This document shows, piece after piece, positions 10,880-21,688 of a stretch of 64,000 nt of DNA. The translations under genes were made by a program, and so were the position numbers. The DNA is taken from assembly GCA_020631485.1 (NCBI GenBank), contig JAHDHC010000002.1, positions 48,741 through 112,740 of the forward strand, in the 5' to 3' direction. The notes below the pieces were generated by a model, which worked only from the letters and a program-made list of their open reading frames with translations, made no database searches and had not been told where the DNA came from. Each line of letters opens with the position of its first letter. The stretch's first letter is position 1. This DNA is from Candidatus Altimarinota bacterium (GTDB lineage: Bacteria > Patescibacteriota > Gracilibacteria > BD1-5 > UBA6164).

Positions 10880-12136
10880 TTATAATTTTATTTCAGCATT
10901 ATTCTTAATATGTCTGCCATTTTGAATCTTTCAAACTGCTTTCAATCTCATATATTCAGGTAATATATATGAGACATTGTTTGGTATATCAATCTCCATA
11001 TTATGATTACTTCTGAGTTCTTCTCAATAAGGATCAGATACTGGTAAAACATCCTCTACATTTCATTTAGCAAATTCTGGGACATCTCTCCATCCTTCAC
11101 CTTCAGTTAAAATATAGTATGTTCATTTTATATTTTTTATATCATCTTCAGATACATCTCACCAAAAAACTTTCTTTCAAGCAACATTGAAAATATTAAT
11201 GTTTTTATACAATCTATCTTTATAGCTAGTAATAATCTGTCATTGATTTGGAAATTGATCTCATTCATATGATTCCACGTCCTCATCATGTTTGAAATAG
11301 AAATGATCACTAGGAAGTAATTGCACTATTTTAGGCTCAATACTTTCTCATTCCTGTATACTGATAAGGGCAATATCCACTTTATAACGAGTATGTTCAA
11401 TACTATAAATATTAGGAAAACTCTCTTTTATTTGGTCAGATACAAATGTTAGAAAATGATTACTATTTCATTTAGAAATCTCTTCTGAAAAATTATTAAG
11501 TCATTCAAGGAAGGAACGCAAATTATCACATGAAAAGTCTTTTGCTTGCGCCATCAACAGCAAAATTAATTGGATTACTTCATCTTCTTCTGTTGTTTCA
11601 TCTAGTGCTACTATCGATACGACACTTGATAGTAAATTCTTCATATCATTATGAAAATCTAAATAAAATGATTGCTCTTTTTCTCGTTGTTGCGCATCGT
11701 CTGTTTTATTAATCCATTTTCCTATTAATTCATATCGAAAAAATGATTCTATTAATACAATATCAGCTGTTCTCACATGCTCATTTTCAAAAAAATATTT
11801 TCCTGCAACTCAAATAATTGAGTCTCAATATTGACGAGGTAAATGATGTGTATTAAATATTTCTTGTCATATTTCACTTATATCCTCTAGAAATCTCTTT
11901 AGTTCTTCTATATTAAATAACTTATCTGACTCCCAATCAAACTTATCTCAATAAACCTCTTTTAGAATAGCTGCAATTCCCCCTTTATTTTTAATAAGTC
12001 AATCTAGAAATTCATCATCTGGTCTTTTATTTTTTAAATTTGAAAGAAACATGAAATCAAGACCTACCATAAACTCTTTAATATTTTTTGGAGCATTTGT
12101 AGATAATGAGTAATTCTCCAGGTTGTTTAAAGTCAT
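10880..12136 (-). CDS. unknown protein, 418 aa
   Basis: Starts MTLNNLENYSLSTNAPKNIK and ends NGRHIKNNAEIKL. No signal peptide or membrane segment. The first half is helical and acidic; the second half looks mixed alpha/beta. No family is recognised. Two features place it close to the mobile region: it ends in the CCACCA-plus-hairpin arrangement also seen after two element genes, and it lies immediately left of the tRNA-derived att repeat. It may be resident or belong to an older insertion. Confidence 0.6.
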
Positions 12137-12267
12137 ATATTTATATAATATTTAAAAATTTAACTTTAATATAATAAATACATAAAATTATATGTCAATA
12201 ATTTATATTTATTTAGAAACACAAAAAACTCAAGAGTTAATCTTAAGTTTTGTTTCTATATCTGTAT

Positions 12268-12287
12268 TGGTGGGTCATCCGGGGCTC
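12268..12287. repeat. left att site (copy of the tRNA-Lys 3' end)
   Basis: TGGTGGGTCATCCGGGGCTC, identical to the antisense of the last 20 nt of tRNA-Lys. The flanks differ on both sides, so the identity ends sharply. Confidence 0.8.
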
Positions 12288-12478
12288 ACTTTTCACTACA
12301 GTCTGCTCCACAGTCAGTAGTTCCAAGTCCATCGGTGATTGCTCTTATTCATCGCAATCAGTTTTTTCCTAGCGCTACGCGCAGATAAAAAACCGAGCCT
12401 CACTTTCTCACCCCTCAATACATCTTTTGAAAACAAAAAAACTATTCTTTCGAATAGTCATTTTATTTTCAATGGTGG
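12271..12478. repeat. 208-bp direct repeat, copy 1
   Basis: Matches 15581-15788 with three mismatches, all in the first 35 bp. It starts in the att core and ends at TGGTGG (CCACCA on the other strand). Inside are an imperfect inverted repeat (ACTACAGTCTG / CAGTCAGTAGT at about 12297-12323), a TGATTGC/GCAATCA pair and the terminator-like hairpin ACTATTC-TTTC-GAATAGT. It may be the element's attachment arm. Confidence 0.85.
12434..12458 (-). terminator. terminator of the NlpC/folate operon (in repeat copy 1)
   Basis: On the minus strand ACTATTC-GAAA-GAATAGT followed by a T-run; 7-bp stem with a GNRA-like loop. It lies about 80 nt after the NlpC/P60-like gene. Confidence 0.7.
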
Positions 12479-12537
12479 AACTTAGTCGATCTTGTTAGAA
12501 CTGAAATTGAAAGATCTGAGGGATATATTACTACTGT

Positions 12538-12960
12538 TTAATGATTCTTATAAAATCTTTTTGCTCCAATAAATACTTTATATTTATCATCTTCTTCAAA
12601 CTCACCTAAGTTCCAAATTGCTGGTTTCCCTATATCGAAAGAATTATGTATTATTTTATTATCTCAAATGTAGATTCCTACATGTGCTCACCAAGTTTCA
12701 TCAGTTTTATTGAAAAACAATATATCTAACGGTTGAAAAGATTCTACAGTATGTGAGTATTCCTCATCCTCCCAAAGTTCTTTTGATCTATAATCTGGAA
12801 CAATATAGCCATTATATCTAAGAAATTGATATGCATATACTTGGCAGTTTGCTCCATGCTCTTTTATCTTATGTTCTTCCCCATTTGGTATTACTTTACC
12901 ATTATATAGGATATCCATTATCCATTCTGGAACTAGAATACTACTATCAAAGTCAGTCAT
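12538..12960 (-). CDS. NlpC/P60-like cysteine peptidase-fold protein
   Basis: 140 aa. The pattern GANCQVYAYQFLRYNGY (candidate catalytic Cys), QPLDILFFN, then AHVGIYIGDNKIIHNS (candidate catalytic His) fits the papain-like NlpC/P60 superfamily. There is no signal peptide, so a secreted wall hydrolase role is not supported unless export is unconventional. It is the last gene of a three-gene minus-strand operon, 30 nt after the FolD-like gene. An amidase or transferase of the same fold is an alternative. Confidence 0.65.
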
Positions 12961-12990
12961 AGTTGAAACTTTAGAGATATATCACAATAA

Positions 12991-13917
12991 TTATACCTCC
13001 AATTCAGAAAAAACAATATTTTCAGACAGGAGCATATCTATATCAGATTCTGATACTTCTTTAACTTTTCATATCATATACAACATCTCTAATGGTCATA
13101 TTCCTCATGGTACAGGAGTAATAAAACCATATTTTTGTACAAGTAAATCTGTCATCGGGATACTTCACCTTATTCCAAGCTTTCATCTTATTAGTCAACA
13201 ATCAATCACCGAAACATGTTCTTTTATACTTAAAGGTAATTGAATAGGATGAGATGAAGTACTTATTATCAATTCTGCTTGATTAACTGCTCTATTTAGC
13301 TCTTCCGGTGTATGTGTAATTTTATCAATTCACGCTATAGATTGACTATAGCTATTAGCACATCTCTTTTTAAGTCCATCATATACTCATTTTCATATAA
13401 ATCATTCTGATCATATAATTACACAATTGCTAATTCAGTATGATTGGAATATATATGTAGCTAATCATAAAATTGCAGACTGAGTACATCAATACCTTTC
13501 AATATCTCATCTTAAGTTATCAATATCTTGTGACACATCTATTCAATCTACTGCATCTACTACTCTCTGATCTTTTATGGGTAGCTGTACAATAATCTTA
13601 GCTCATGATTCTTTTAATTCATTTAGTAAATCTAATCACTGATTAATTCATCTGTTTGTATTTGGTAAGTGCTGAAAAAAAGTCTTCAATCATGAATTTA
13701 AACAAAATTTAATTTTCTCCTTAAACGATATAAATGCCCTTGCATCATTTCAAAAATTGAGCAATCATATATCGGATGAGCTCGCTTCTGCATTCAAAGA
13801 GTCCAAAAGTCATAGTCTTATACCACTTACAAGTAAGTCAGTATCTTTATCTACTTGATACGGAGTAAATTCTTCCAAAACTCTGGCTGCAGTTTTTCTA
13901 CCATTAAAGACTTTCAT
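12991..13917 (-). CDS. divergent FolD-like protein
   Basis: 308 aa, resembling methylene-tetrahydrofolate dehydrogenase/cyclohydrolase. It has KIIVQLPIKDQRVVDAVDGI (like GIIVQLPLP...), a dinucleotide-binding loop VIIGSGGFIGKGVYDGL and the C-terminal hallmark TPVPGGIGPLEMLYM. A Lys in ISFKEK could match the catalytic Lys, but the KDVDG motif is degraded to SQDIDNL. It is probably a paralogue with altered or lost activity; it follows the complete FolD gene after 3 nt. Confidence 0.72.
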
Positions 13918-13920
13918 GTC

Positions 13921-15333
13921 TTAATCTTTTAAATTAAAATTACTTAGTTTATTATTAATTATCAACCTTCTTTCACGTGCTCAATTAACATATTCACTAT
14001 CTTTAATTCATGAAAGATTCATTTCTAAAGGTTCTAGAGCAGAATTTGCAGCAGCAATAGCTAGATTCACTCATACTACTGCATCTGAAAGAACATTTTT
14101 ATTTCATACCTTATAACATTCTGATGCTAATTCTAATACTTCTAGACATACCTCTGCAATCTGTAATGGAACTTCACAACACTTCTTTAAGGCTTCTTGT
14201 ATTGCAACTGTTCTTTCTTCAGTACCACGTGGTAATCTCAATGCAGTAAGGTATTCGTTAAAGCATGTTGAATCTAAAACATATAAATCTTTCAATCTAT
14301 CAATCATTCAATTAATAGCATTATCATATGAATGTTCAAGTCATTTTGTAAGCGAAAAGACCATAGAAATCATACTCACTCCATGAATAGCAGACATTGC
14401 TGATATTGATCATCCTCATGGCATTCCAGCTCATTTAGAAAGACTAATTAAATCGTTAACTTGAATATCAAACGGATCATTTTTTTCTTTTTGTAAAGTT
14501 ATTCATCTTATAAGATTTTTGAAAATTAACGATGTCGTCACAGGACCTACACCTCATGGTACAGGTGTGACATATCCAGCTACTTCAGAAACTTCATCAT
14601 AATCAGTATCTCATGAAAGCTTTCATTCACTATTTACATTCATTCATGCATCTATAATAATAGTATTTTCATTAACCATCTCCTTCTTTATAAGTCAGGC
14701 TCTTCATACTGCAGTTATTATTACATCACACTGTACACATTCTGCCTGTAAATTTCTAGTTTTACTATTACATACGGTAACTGTTGCTCACATATTACTT
14801 AACATACTAGATAGTGGTCATCATACTGTTTTTCAATGTCATACAATTGCAATTTTTAATCATCTGATAGTTTCTGTAAGTTCATTTAATATATCTACAC
14901 AAGCTTGAGGAGTAGCTGGAAGTATTCCATCATCCCTGCCTGTTAATATCTTTCATAAATTGTGTTCTCCTAAACCATCAACATCTTTTTCTGCTCAGAC
15001 TTTTGATAATAATCTATCATAATTCATTCACTCAGGAAGAGGACTTTCTAAGATAATACCATGTACAGTTGGGTTATTATTTCTTGCTACTATAATTTCT
15101 TCTAACTCTTCTTCTGTAACATCATCTGGAAAGATATCAAGAGTAACTTCGATACCTAGTAATTCTCATACTTTTTTCTTTGTATTAGCATATACACGAG
15201 AAGATTCATCCGATCATGCAAGTATGACGTTAAGATGAGGATGTATTCATTCTTCTTTTAGCGCTATGACATCTGCTGCTACTTTTTCTTTATTAGCTTT
15301 TGCTAGATTTGTTGGTTTAAATTCTTCAGACAT
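13921..15333 (-). CDS. FolD fused to a formiminotransferase-cyclodeaminase-like (FchA) domain
   Basis: 470 aa. Residues ~1-290 are FolD: SSRVYANTKKKVGELLGI (catalytic Lys), ESPLPEGMNYDRLL, EKDVDGL, IVGHGKTVGGPLSSML (NADP loop) and TPVPGGVGPVTTSL. Residues ~300-470 match the FTCD_C/FchA family: GAGMPGGGSISAMSAIHGVS, MVFSLTKGL and the conserved P-L-Q-I-A segment, ending SNFNLKD. FolD oxidises methylene-THF and hydrolyses methenyl-THF; FchA does the second step, so the fusion carries two cyclohydrolase-type folds. The gene heads the operon with the FolD-like and NlpC-like genes. I know no standard example of this fusion on a mobile element. Confidence 0.85.
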
Positions 15334-15580
15334 TTATTGGCAAGTTAATTATTTAAAATATAAAAATATTCTAAATAAAAATCAGGATTTAGCAAGTGTT
15401 TTTAGGGAAATATATTATAAAACATAACGTTTGATATTTTTAATAGGCATCTGACGCTCGAACCAACAGTAGTCTATATTTAAAGGTAAACATCCTTTTA
15501 ATGAGCCATTTTCTATATAAAATTCTAACTCTGAAAAAGCAGACCAGCAATAGTCTACTTAATAAATACGTTGATGTCCT

Positions 15581-15788
15581 TGGGTCATCCGTGGCTCACT
15601 TTTTACTACAGCCTGCTCCACAGTCAGTAGTTCCAAGTCCATCGGTGATTGCTCTTATTCATCGCAATCAGTTTTTTCCTAGCGCTACGCGCAGATAAAA
15701 AACCGAGCCTCACTTTCTCACCCCTCAATACATCTTTTGAAAACAAAAAAACTATTCTTTCGAATAGTCATTTTATTTTCAATGGTGG
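15581..15788. repeat. 208-bp direct repeat, copy 2, with degenerate att core
   Basis: The att-like part TGGGTCATCCGTGGCTC (15581-15597) differs from the tRNA end by one base and lacks the leading TGG. The rest matches copy 1 except two bases, ending in TGGTGG at 15783-15788. The strand-minus hairpin ACTATTC/GAATAGT (15751-15768) with a T-run is again a terminator, here serving the AAA ATPase gene. Confidence 0.85.
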
Positions 15789-15887
15789 GAGAGCGATAAA
15801 AGTTACCAAACACTATATGAATGGACTAGTAAGCTCATAGATACTATAGATAAGTGGCAATATGTAATTGATAAGATTAAATTGTAA
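15789..15887 (+). pseudogene. truncated gene tail at the repeat edge
   Basis: Directly after the TGGTGG end of repeat copy 2 a plus frame reads ESDKSYQTLYEWTSKLID and on to DKIKL, then TAA (32 codons), amphipathic and protein-like but with no start. Copy 1 is followed in the same relative frame by NLVDLVRTEIERSEGYITTV and TAA (12479-12541). They look like 3' ends of genes truncated by recombination at the repeat. No family assigned. Confidence 0.35.
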
Positions 15888-15984
15888 GCTTAGTCTTTTT
15901 TTATACTCTCGAATGACTTATTCCAGTATCTACAAATTATAAAGTGATTAGGGTACTTATTTGGTTAGGCTCTCACTAAAAAGA

Positions 15985-18390
15985 TTAAGCCTCAAAGTTA
16001 TCGTAAATCTGTAAAAAGCTTTCTATTTTATCTTTTAATTCTATCCAACTAGTCATATCTTCTCAAGTATGGTTTGTATTAGACCAGTTACAATACTTAT
16101 AAATTTCATTTATGGCAGGTATATCAAGGTTTCAAGAATTTTGAGCTTCAATAACATTTTTCAAATTCTTGGTAAGTATGTCAAAGCTATCATCTGATTG
16201 CCATTGTAAAATTCGATTTTTAATAAAATTTTCTACTTCATACCTAAGCATTTGCCCAAATTTAATAACATTTCTTTCATATTCCGTACTTCCTTCTAAA
16301 AAAATCATATCATCTGATATTATTCTCCTTAATTCTTCTGTATTACTTGAAGGTTTTTGATAATATATAAAACTTCCTCATAACTGTTTTTTATTTTTTA
16401 AAATTCAGAAACGCTGACATCCTCATACTCAGTCAGCTCCTGCCCCTTTTCTTAAATACTTAAAAAACAATGGATGGTGAGTTAAAACTATAACTTGTTT
16501 AAAGTAAGTTCTTTTTTCTATTATAAGTCTTGAAAGTTTATGTAAATTTCAACTATCCATACTAGTAATTGGGTCATCAAAAATTAGTATTTTATTGTCA
16601 ATATTATTATGAGTATCAACCCAAGCAAAAAAGAAACTTAAAGATAAAATTTGTCTTTCTCATTCAGATAAACCTTCTTCAAATGTTCTCGCCCTCCCTT
16701 GTCAATCTACTAACTTATATGCAAATGGATACTCAACTGTATTCCTATTTGATGTAATATTTTCTAATGACAAGTCTAGTCTAAAATAAGACATATATGA
16801 CCCCATACTCTCTATAGTTCTTTCGAATATTTCTGTAGCACAATAATCCCTATGTAGTTTTTTGTATTTGTCTCTATAGTTTTTTATAGTTTGAGTAACC
16901 CTTCATAGTCATTCAAAGTATTTTTCTAAGGTATTCTTTTTTTCTTGTTTTTTTAGATTTTCGAAATCCAAATATCCTAACTCTTTATCTGCTAGGGAGT
17001 TCAAGAACTCTATCCTTTCCTTTTCTTTTTCAACTACACTCTTATCACCAAATTTATTTTTATATTCTCTAATAATAAAGTTTTTTTCGATAATAATTTT
17101 ATTAAGACTATTATGAACATCATATAAAATAGATAATTGCGCGATATACTTTAAAAACTTTTCATCATCATAGGAGTGACTAAACTTACAATCTGTAAGT
17201 TGTACAAGGCTATTTTTGAACTCAGTTATATCTTTATCTCTAAAATTTGATAACCTTTGATAAAGATACCCTGAATCAAAAGTATCTATTCCTGGTATAT
17301 CTATTTTCTCTTTCAAGGAGTTTAAGTATGTATCAATACTAGAAACCTTATCTTGTAATAACTGTTTATATCTTACAATTTCAGAAAAATTATCGGTTAA
17401 GGTTTTGATTTTCGAAACAAAATTTTTTTCCAATCTCTCTCTTTCACCTCATACTATTTCATGTAATATATCGAGAATATTACTTATTCTCTCATCAGTA
17501 TAATATGCCTGACAAAATGGACAGGTATGAGTATCTCATTCATGAATAACTTTCTTACCTTCTTTAAAAAAGTTTTGATGAGATTTTATATGTTTAATTA
17601 ATTCTTCTTGGTTTCAAGATTCAAGAATATTATCTGGTACACTGAAATCAAATAGCTTCTCAATATCTTCCTTCTTACTTGGAGTATACATTACTCTAGA
17701 AGGTATTTTCTCAATTCTCTCTATATCTTGTATTTCTTTCGTATTAGATATATTTTTGTCATAAACATTTATTTTTTCATTATTTTCCTTAATAAAGTCT
17801 AGTCTTTCCTGCTTAATAGATTCTAAATCATCATTGGAGTGTTGGCGATAAAATGAAAATATAGAATTATCAAAATTTTCAAAAGGTGAAATTAAGTCAG
17901 TTTGATATTTTCTTTCTTGAGATGTTTCAAAAGAGGATATTCTTCAATACTTTTCTTTGAAGAAGTCATATTGTTTTTCCTTTCTGATTGCTTCACTATC
18001 AAAATCTACTAGTAATTTCCCTGAATTTTGTTCTTGTTCACCAAATGTACTTCCCCTTGTTTTTCATTTATGCACATTTTGATTGATAAAATCAGTATCA
18101 AAAAATAGAATATCCTCCTTACTAAAATCATTATGAGTCCATCCATCTGAATTAAATTCAAACTGTCATTCACTAGTTTCTAAACTAACATGTTCTGGTA
18201 TATCTTGATTAAAATCTTGATAGTTATAAAGACTCTTAAGTATATTACATAAAGATGATTTCCCACAACCATTCTCTGCAAATATAAAAGATAGTTTTCA
18301 AAAGTCTTTTTCACACAATCAATTAAGCCCTTCTATATTGTAATCTATAAATGATTTATATCACTTAATTTTCCTTATCTTCTTTAACAT
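15985..18390 (-). CDS. AAA_13-type (PrrC/RloC-like) ABC ATPase, possible defence protein
   Basis: 801 aa. Walker A at residues 38-46 (AENGCGKSS), long coiled-coil middle with a CPFC pair near residue 288 (zinc-hook-like), ABC signature LSEGERQILSL near 575, and Walker B ILIFDDPITSMD near 605, followed by VIVLTHHPLFF. This architecture belongs to the AAA_13 group, which includes the anticodon nucleases PrrC and RloC. The C-terminal ~180 residues (FGQMLRYEVENFIKNRIL region) are helical and could be a nuclease or HEPN-like domain, but I cannot see diagnostic catalytic residues. It is a single-gene cargo unit of the element, ending in the CCACCA-terminator arrangement. Confidence 0.78.
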
Positions 18391-18888
18391 CGAATATTTT
18401 TATTTGTGTTTTAAAGTATAAATATATGATACTCAAAAATTAAAAAACATCTACTAAAACAGCCTTAGTTCTTGGCTTTAATACATTAAATAATTATTAA
18501 TTAACAATATAAACTACTGCTTCTTTAAAGTATATTTATGTCTAATTCAATGATTACTCTATCATTTTTTTATCTCAAAAAAAACATATAATTTTTCATG
18601 CTAACAGAAGTAGTAATACCTTATAAGTTATTACTACTAATATACTTAGTATAATATATTAACAACTTTAAAAAAAGAGTAGTAAAATTTTATTAAGGGG
18701 GAAGGGGGAAAACTAATAGGGGGGGGCTAACAGACCTTAAGCCTTATTCTCTATTCGTTTCTATTAAGAAGGAATTAATCTAGTCAAGAGTCTATATACA
18801 GAAACAAAAATGAGGATATTATTGATATTTTAAATAAAATAAGAGTTATCTAATTAGAATATATGTAATTCGAGTAAAACATCTTGAA
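18391..18888. other. 498-bp AT-rich non-coding stretch, candidate element replication origin
   Basis: No convincing gene on either strand. It contains a perfect 10-bp stem AGTAGTAATA / TATTACTACT (18609-18638, 10-nt loop), AT-rich direct stretches, and three long G runs (18697-18701, 18704-18708, 18719-18726) that could form a G-quadruplex, unusual in this AT-rich DNA. The element encodes a primase and HTH protein, so an origin is plausible but unproven. Confidence 0.4.
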
Positions 18889-19005
18889 TTATAATCACAA
18901 TAATCATCTAAACATCTCAGGGATAGGAGCGTTACTCGTAAATAATATCCAAAGCACGCAAATGATTGCAAATATTAATCCTAGGAAACCCTTTATATTA
19001 TTCAT
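18889..19005 (-). CDS. small membrane protein
   Basis: 38 aa, MNNIKGFLGLIFAIICVLWI then a short polar tail ending FRGLLGL; a single membrane helix. Two Gly codons are TGA. It lies 9 nt downstream of a lipoprotein gene on the same strand. Too short for family assignment. Confidence 0.5.
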
Positions 19006-19014
19006 ATATAAATA

Positions 19015-19269
19015 TTAAAAATTATCTTGTACGTATTGATAGCATCCTTCTATAAAAGACTGATTATTTCATCAACACCTGTTAATACTATTTATTCACT
19101 TCTTCTTAGCCCAATTATACCCTGCTTTATGTCAACTACAATCCTGAGTACATTTATAGTCTCAGAATGTTTTTGTATCAGCCTTATATTCAACAGATAT
19201 ATGACTCTCCTGGGTTGCACAACTCATTAATATTATTACTAAACCAAAGCTCAAGATACTCTTTACCAT
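19015..19269 (-). CDS. small Cys-containing lipoprotein
   Basis: 84 aa, MVKSILSFGLVIILMSCATQ with lipobox LMSC. The mature part has four further cysteines (YKCTQDCSGHKAGYNWA, NRCGG, EGCYQYV), spaced as in disulfide-bonded repeats. It follows another lipoprotein gene by 3 nt and precedes the small membrane protein; probably one element operon. Surface exclusion or entry functions are possible but not shown. Confidence 0.6.
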
Positions 19270-19272
19270 GAT

Positions 19273-19665
19273 TTATTTCATTAATTGATTAAGCTTATCC
19301 CAATACTCGTTGTTATCCTTATACTCAAAACTAGAACGTGAAGAAGTCACTAGATTAGTAACATCTGATGACTTTTCTCATCTTTCTACAAGAAGGCATG
19401 TATCATTTATAGGACTATAAAAAATATGAATTTTATCAACGTAGTCTCCTCTTATGACTCAAGTATAGATATTAAATTCGACTTGTTGGTCATTTAATGT
19501 TACATAACTAGAATGTGACTTAAACAAGTCATCGCAAGCCTTTTTGTACTCTATTCTTTCTAGAAAAGAAAAATCAGAATAAGATTTCTCTCATGTATCT
19601 TGATGCACTCAACATGAATTTAAAAAAAATATAACTCATAAGGCAAATACTAATCTTTTATACAT
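19273..19665 (-). CDS. lipoprotein of unknown function
   Basis: 130 aa, MYKRLVFALGVIFFLNSCGV with lipobox LNSC, whose +2 Gly is TGA. The mature part is mixed alpha/beta with a central beta-rich stretch (VEFNIYTGVIRGDYVDKIHI). First gene of the minus-strand trio 18889-19665. No family recognised. Confidence 0.6.
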
Positions 19666-19691
19666 AGTGGGAATGATTAATATAATAAAAC

Positions 19692-19822
19692 AAAAAGAGA
19701 GACACTTTTGCACTCTTTTTATGTTGCTTAGACATCCTTAAATTGATAAAAATCAAAAGAAAGGTAGAGACAAAAATGCCTCTCTGTCTAACTTTTATCA
19801 AAATATTTGGATATCTAAGCAT
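19692..19822. repeat. nested inverted repeats between divergent element genes
   Basis: Arms at about 19725-19754 and 19790-19821 pair over ~30 bp with few mismatches (outer part TGCTTAGA / TCTAAGCA, inner GATAAAA / TTTTATC). A second stem (TAGAGA.../...TCTGTCTA) is nested between them, and a separate AAAAAGAG / CTCTTTTT hairpin precedes them (19692-19720). Placement between divergent genes argues against a simple terminator; an origin or protein-binding region is possible. Confidence 0.55.
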
Positions 19823-19858
19823 ATAGAGGTTATTCTATTTTTAGGAAAAGGCAAGATA

Positions 19859-20824
19859 GTGAATATATTAGAAACTAATTATAAGTATCACTATACAAAT
19901 ATGATGGAACATTATTTTGACATAGAGGCTCTCAAATGAGCATATAATAAGATTGAAAAAGCCTGAATGTTCAAAGTAGTACTTCAAGATACACTGTCAA
20001 TGAAAAAGGAAATTCTTGAAGCTTCTTGAGATAAAAAACAAAAAAGATGACTTGTAATCTTCAACCTTAATCCTGCCCTTAATCCAAGTCTTTTTAAAGA
20101 TATGAGAGTTTGAAGTGCGAGAGATAAAGATACGAATCTCAAAATAACAAACAGTATAATGTCCTGAGAAAAAGAAAGTAATATCTTTAATGCAGGACGT
20201 TTAAGCTATCTCAATTCAAATGAATACAAAGAAGTAAACAAGATTCGAGAGCAGATACCAAATACTATATACAATACATTTACACACTTATGAATAAAAA
20301 CATTAGCTTATAAAAGTGATATTGACTCATGTTGTTTTGTAGTGGATATATCTGATATGGATTCTAAAAACCAAATTGAGGTAAATTATATTCAAGAAGG
20401 AAAAGTTGATAAACGCACTATCTCCAAAGATATAAATTTGGAAAAAGTAACTTTAAAGTTTAATAAGGATGATTCGTCCGTTACAATATCATGAATTTCA
20501 AAAGGTACAAAAAAGATTTCACTGACGGAGTTGTGACTTACAAGAGGAGTAAAGTTTACAAAACCATGAGAGACGTTTGCAAAACTCTTTTCTGAATATG
20601 ATTCGGTATCTACAGAAGACTCTAAAATCAGAAAACGTGTTGAGCATCTCAATAACACTTTTAAAGAAATATTATGAATTAAAGAAAATTTTATACAATC
20701 GAATGGTATATGAGAATATGAATTTATCCCTCATATTATTCAAGATAAAGATATATACGATGATACATATAAGAAAAATACACTTTATGAAGGTCATGAT
20801 TATTGAGATGCAAAAAAATACTAA
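19859..20824 (+). CDS. unknown element protein, possibly replication-related
   Basis: 321 aa from GTG at 19859 (preceded by AGGAAAAGG) or 307 aa from the ATG at 19901. Soluble, charged, no recognised motif. It contains LVIFNLNPALNPSLFKDM, a SCCFVVDISDMDS segment and ends YEGHDYGDAKKY. About fifteen Gly codons are TGA. It is followed by a strong terminator, so it is a single unit, upstream of the HTH and primase genes. A replication initiator role would fit the position but no catalytic motif is visible. Confidence 0.55.
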
Positions 20825-20891
20825 CTCCTGTGAATTGCCTGTGAAAAAATAAAGAAAAGTAAAATTCACAAGATAATATTAAACGTCTATT

Positions 20892-20922
20892 TAGAGAGAA
20901 AACTAACCTCTCTATTTTTTTT
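20892..20922 (+). terminator. terminator after the unknown element gene
   Basis: Stem TAGAGAG / CTCTCTA (7 bp, 9-nt loop) followed by eight T. Confidence 0.8.
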
Positions 20923-21035
20923 ATGTGATTTTTTTTCCATTAGTGCATGCACGTTCTTTAACATCACCTAAATTACAAAAACAAAAATACTATACTGACG
21001 TCGGTTACAATTTTTATATATGAACCTTACTAATT

Positions 21036-21548
21036 ATGTCATTAATTGACCAAGCTGAACTTGTTCAGTACGACTATAGTGAAATATATAGTCCTGATAA
21101 TCTCATGAAGTATTATCTAAAAAATGACTCTGATTTTCGTAAATGGGATAAGAGTTGGGTTAAAAATATTGTGATGAATCATTTATATTCAAGTGATGAG
21201 CTTTCTATTACAGAGAAGTTTATATTTGCTAAGATATATGATTTCAAGGCTCAACAAAAACACCTACCTGGAATTGAAATGACTCAAAAGCATATAGCTA
21301 TATGTTTGGGCTTAGATATATCAACAGTGAGTAGAGCACTAACGAGACTCGAACAAATGGGATTACTATTCACATGATATAACCAGTTTGGAAATAAAGT
21401 ACTTATACCTAATGAAAATGTTACCACTTGGTGAGTTTCAATTGATGCCCATAGACTTAGTTGTTGTGAGCTATTGAGAAAACAATGCGCCTCCCTTAAC
21501 AAACAATGAGATGATGAATTTAAGAGATATAAAAAGACACAAAAATAA
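21036..21548 (+). CDS. winged-helix replication/regulatory protein
   Basis: 170 aa. The middle has EKFIFAKIYDFKAQQKHLPG then MTQKHIAICLGLDISTVSRA and LTRLEQMGLLF, a winged helix-turn-helix of the type found in plasmid and phage initiation or helper proteins. The N-terminal 60 residues are acidic. It lies 140 bp before the primase gene, with a TATA-rich promoter-like stretch upstream. It could be an initiator/loader or a regulator. Confidence 0.65.
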
Positions 21549-21688
21549 ATTGTATATCATCAAAGATTCTCATGAGTTCTTATTTTATTTAAAGGCTTTT
21601 ATGCTTCCCTTCTCTTATAAAGAATGTAAAGAATATAAATACCTATAGGTTATTAAGAGAAGAAGATAAGAGTCTATAACTCTAAAAA

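Noticed and set aside
15501..15840. Two plus-strand frames across repeat copy 2, and minus frames MDLELLTVEQ(T/A)VVKSEP in both repeat copies
   Set aside because: They cross the att core and a terminator, have no ribosome-binding signal and end differently in each copy; the repeat is better read as an attachment arm.
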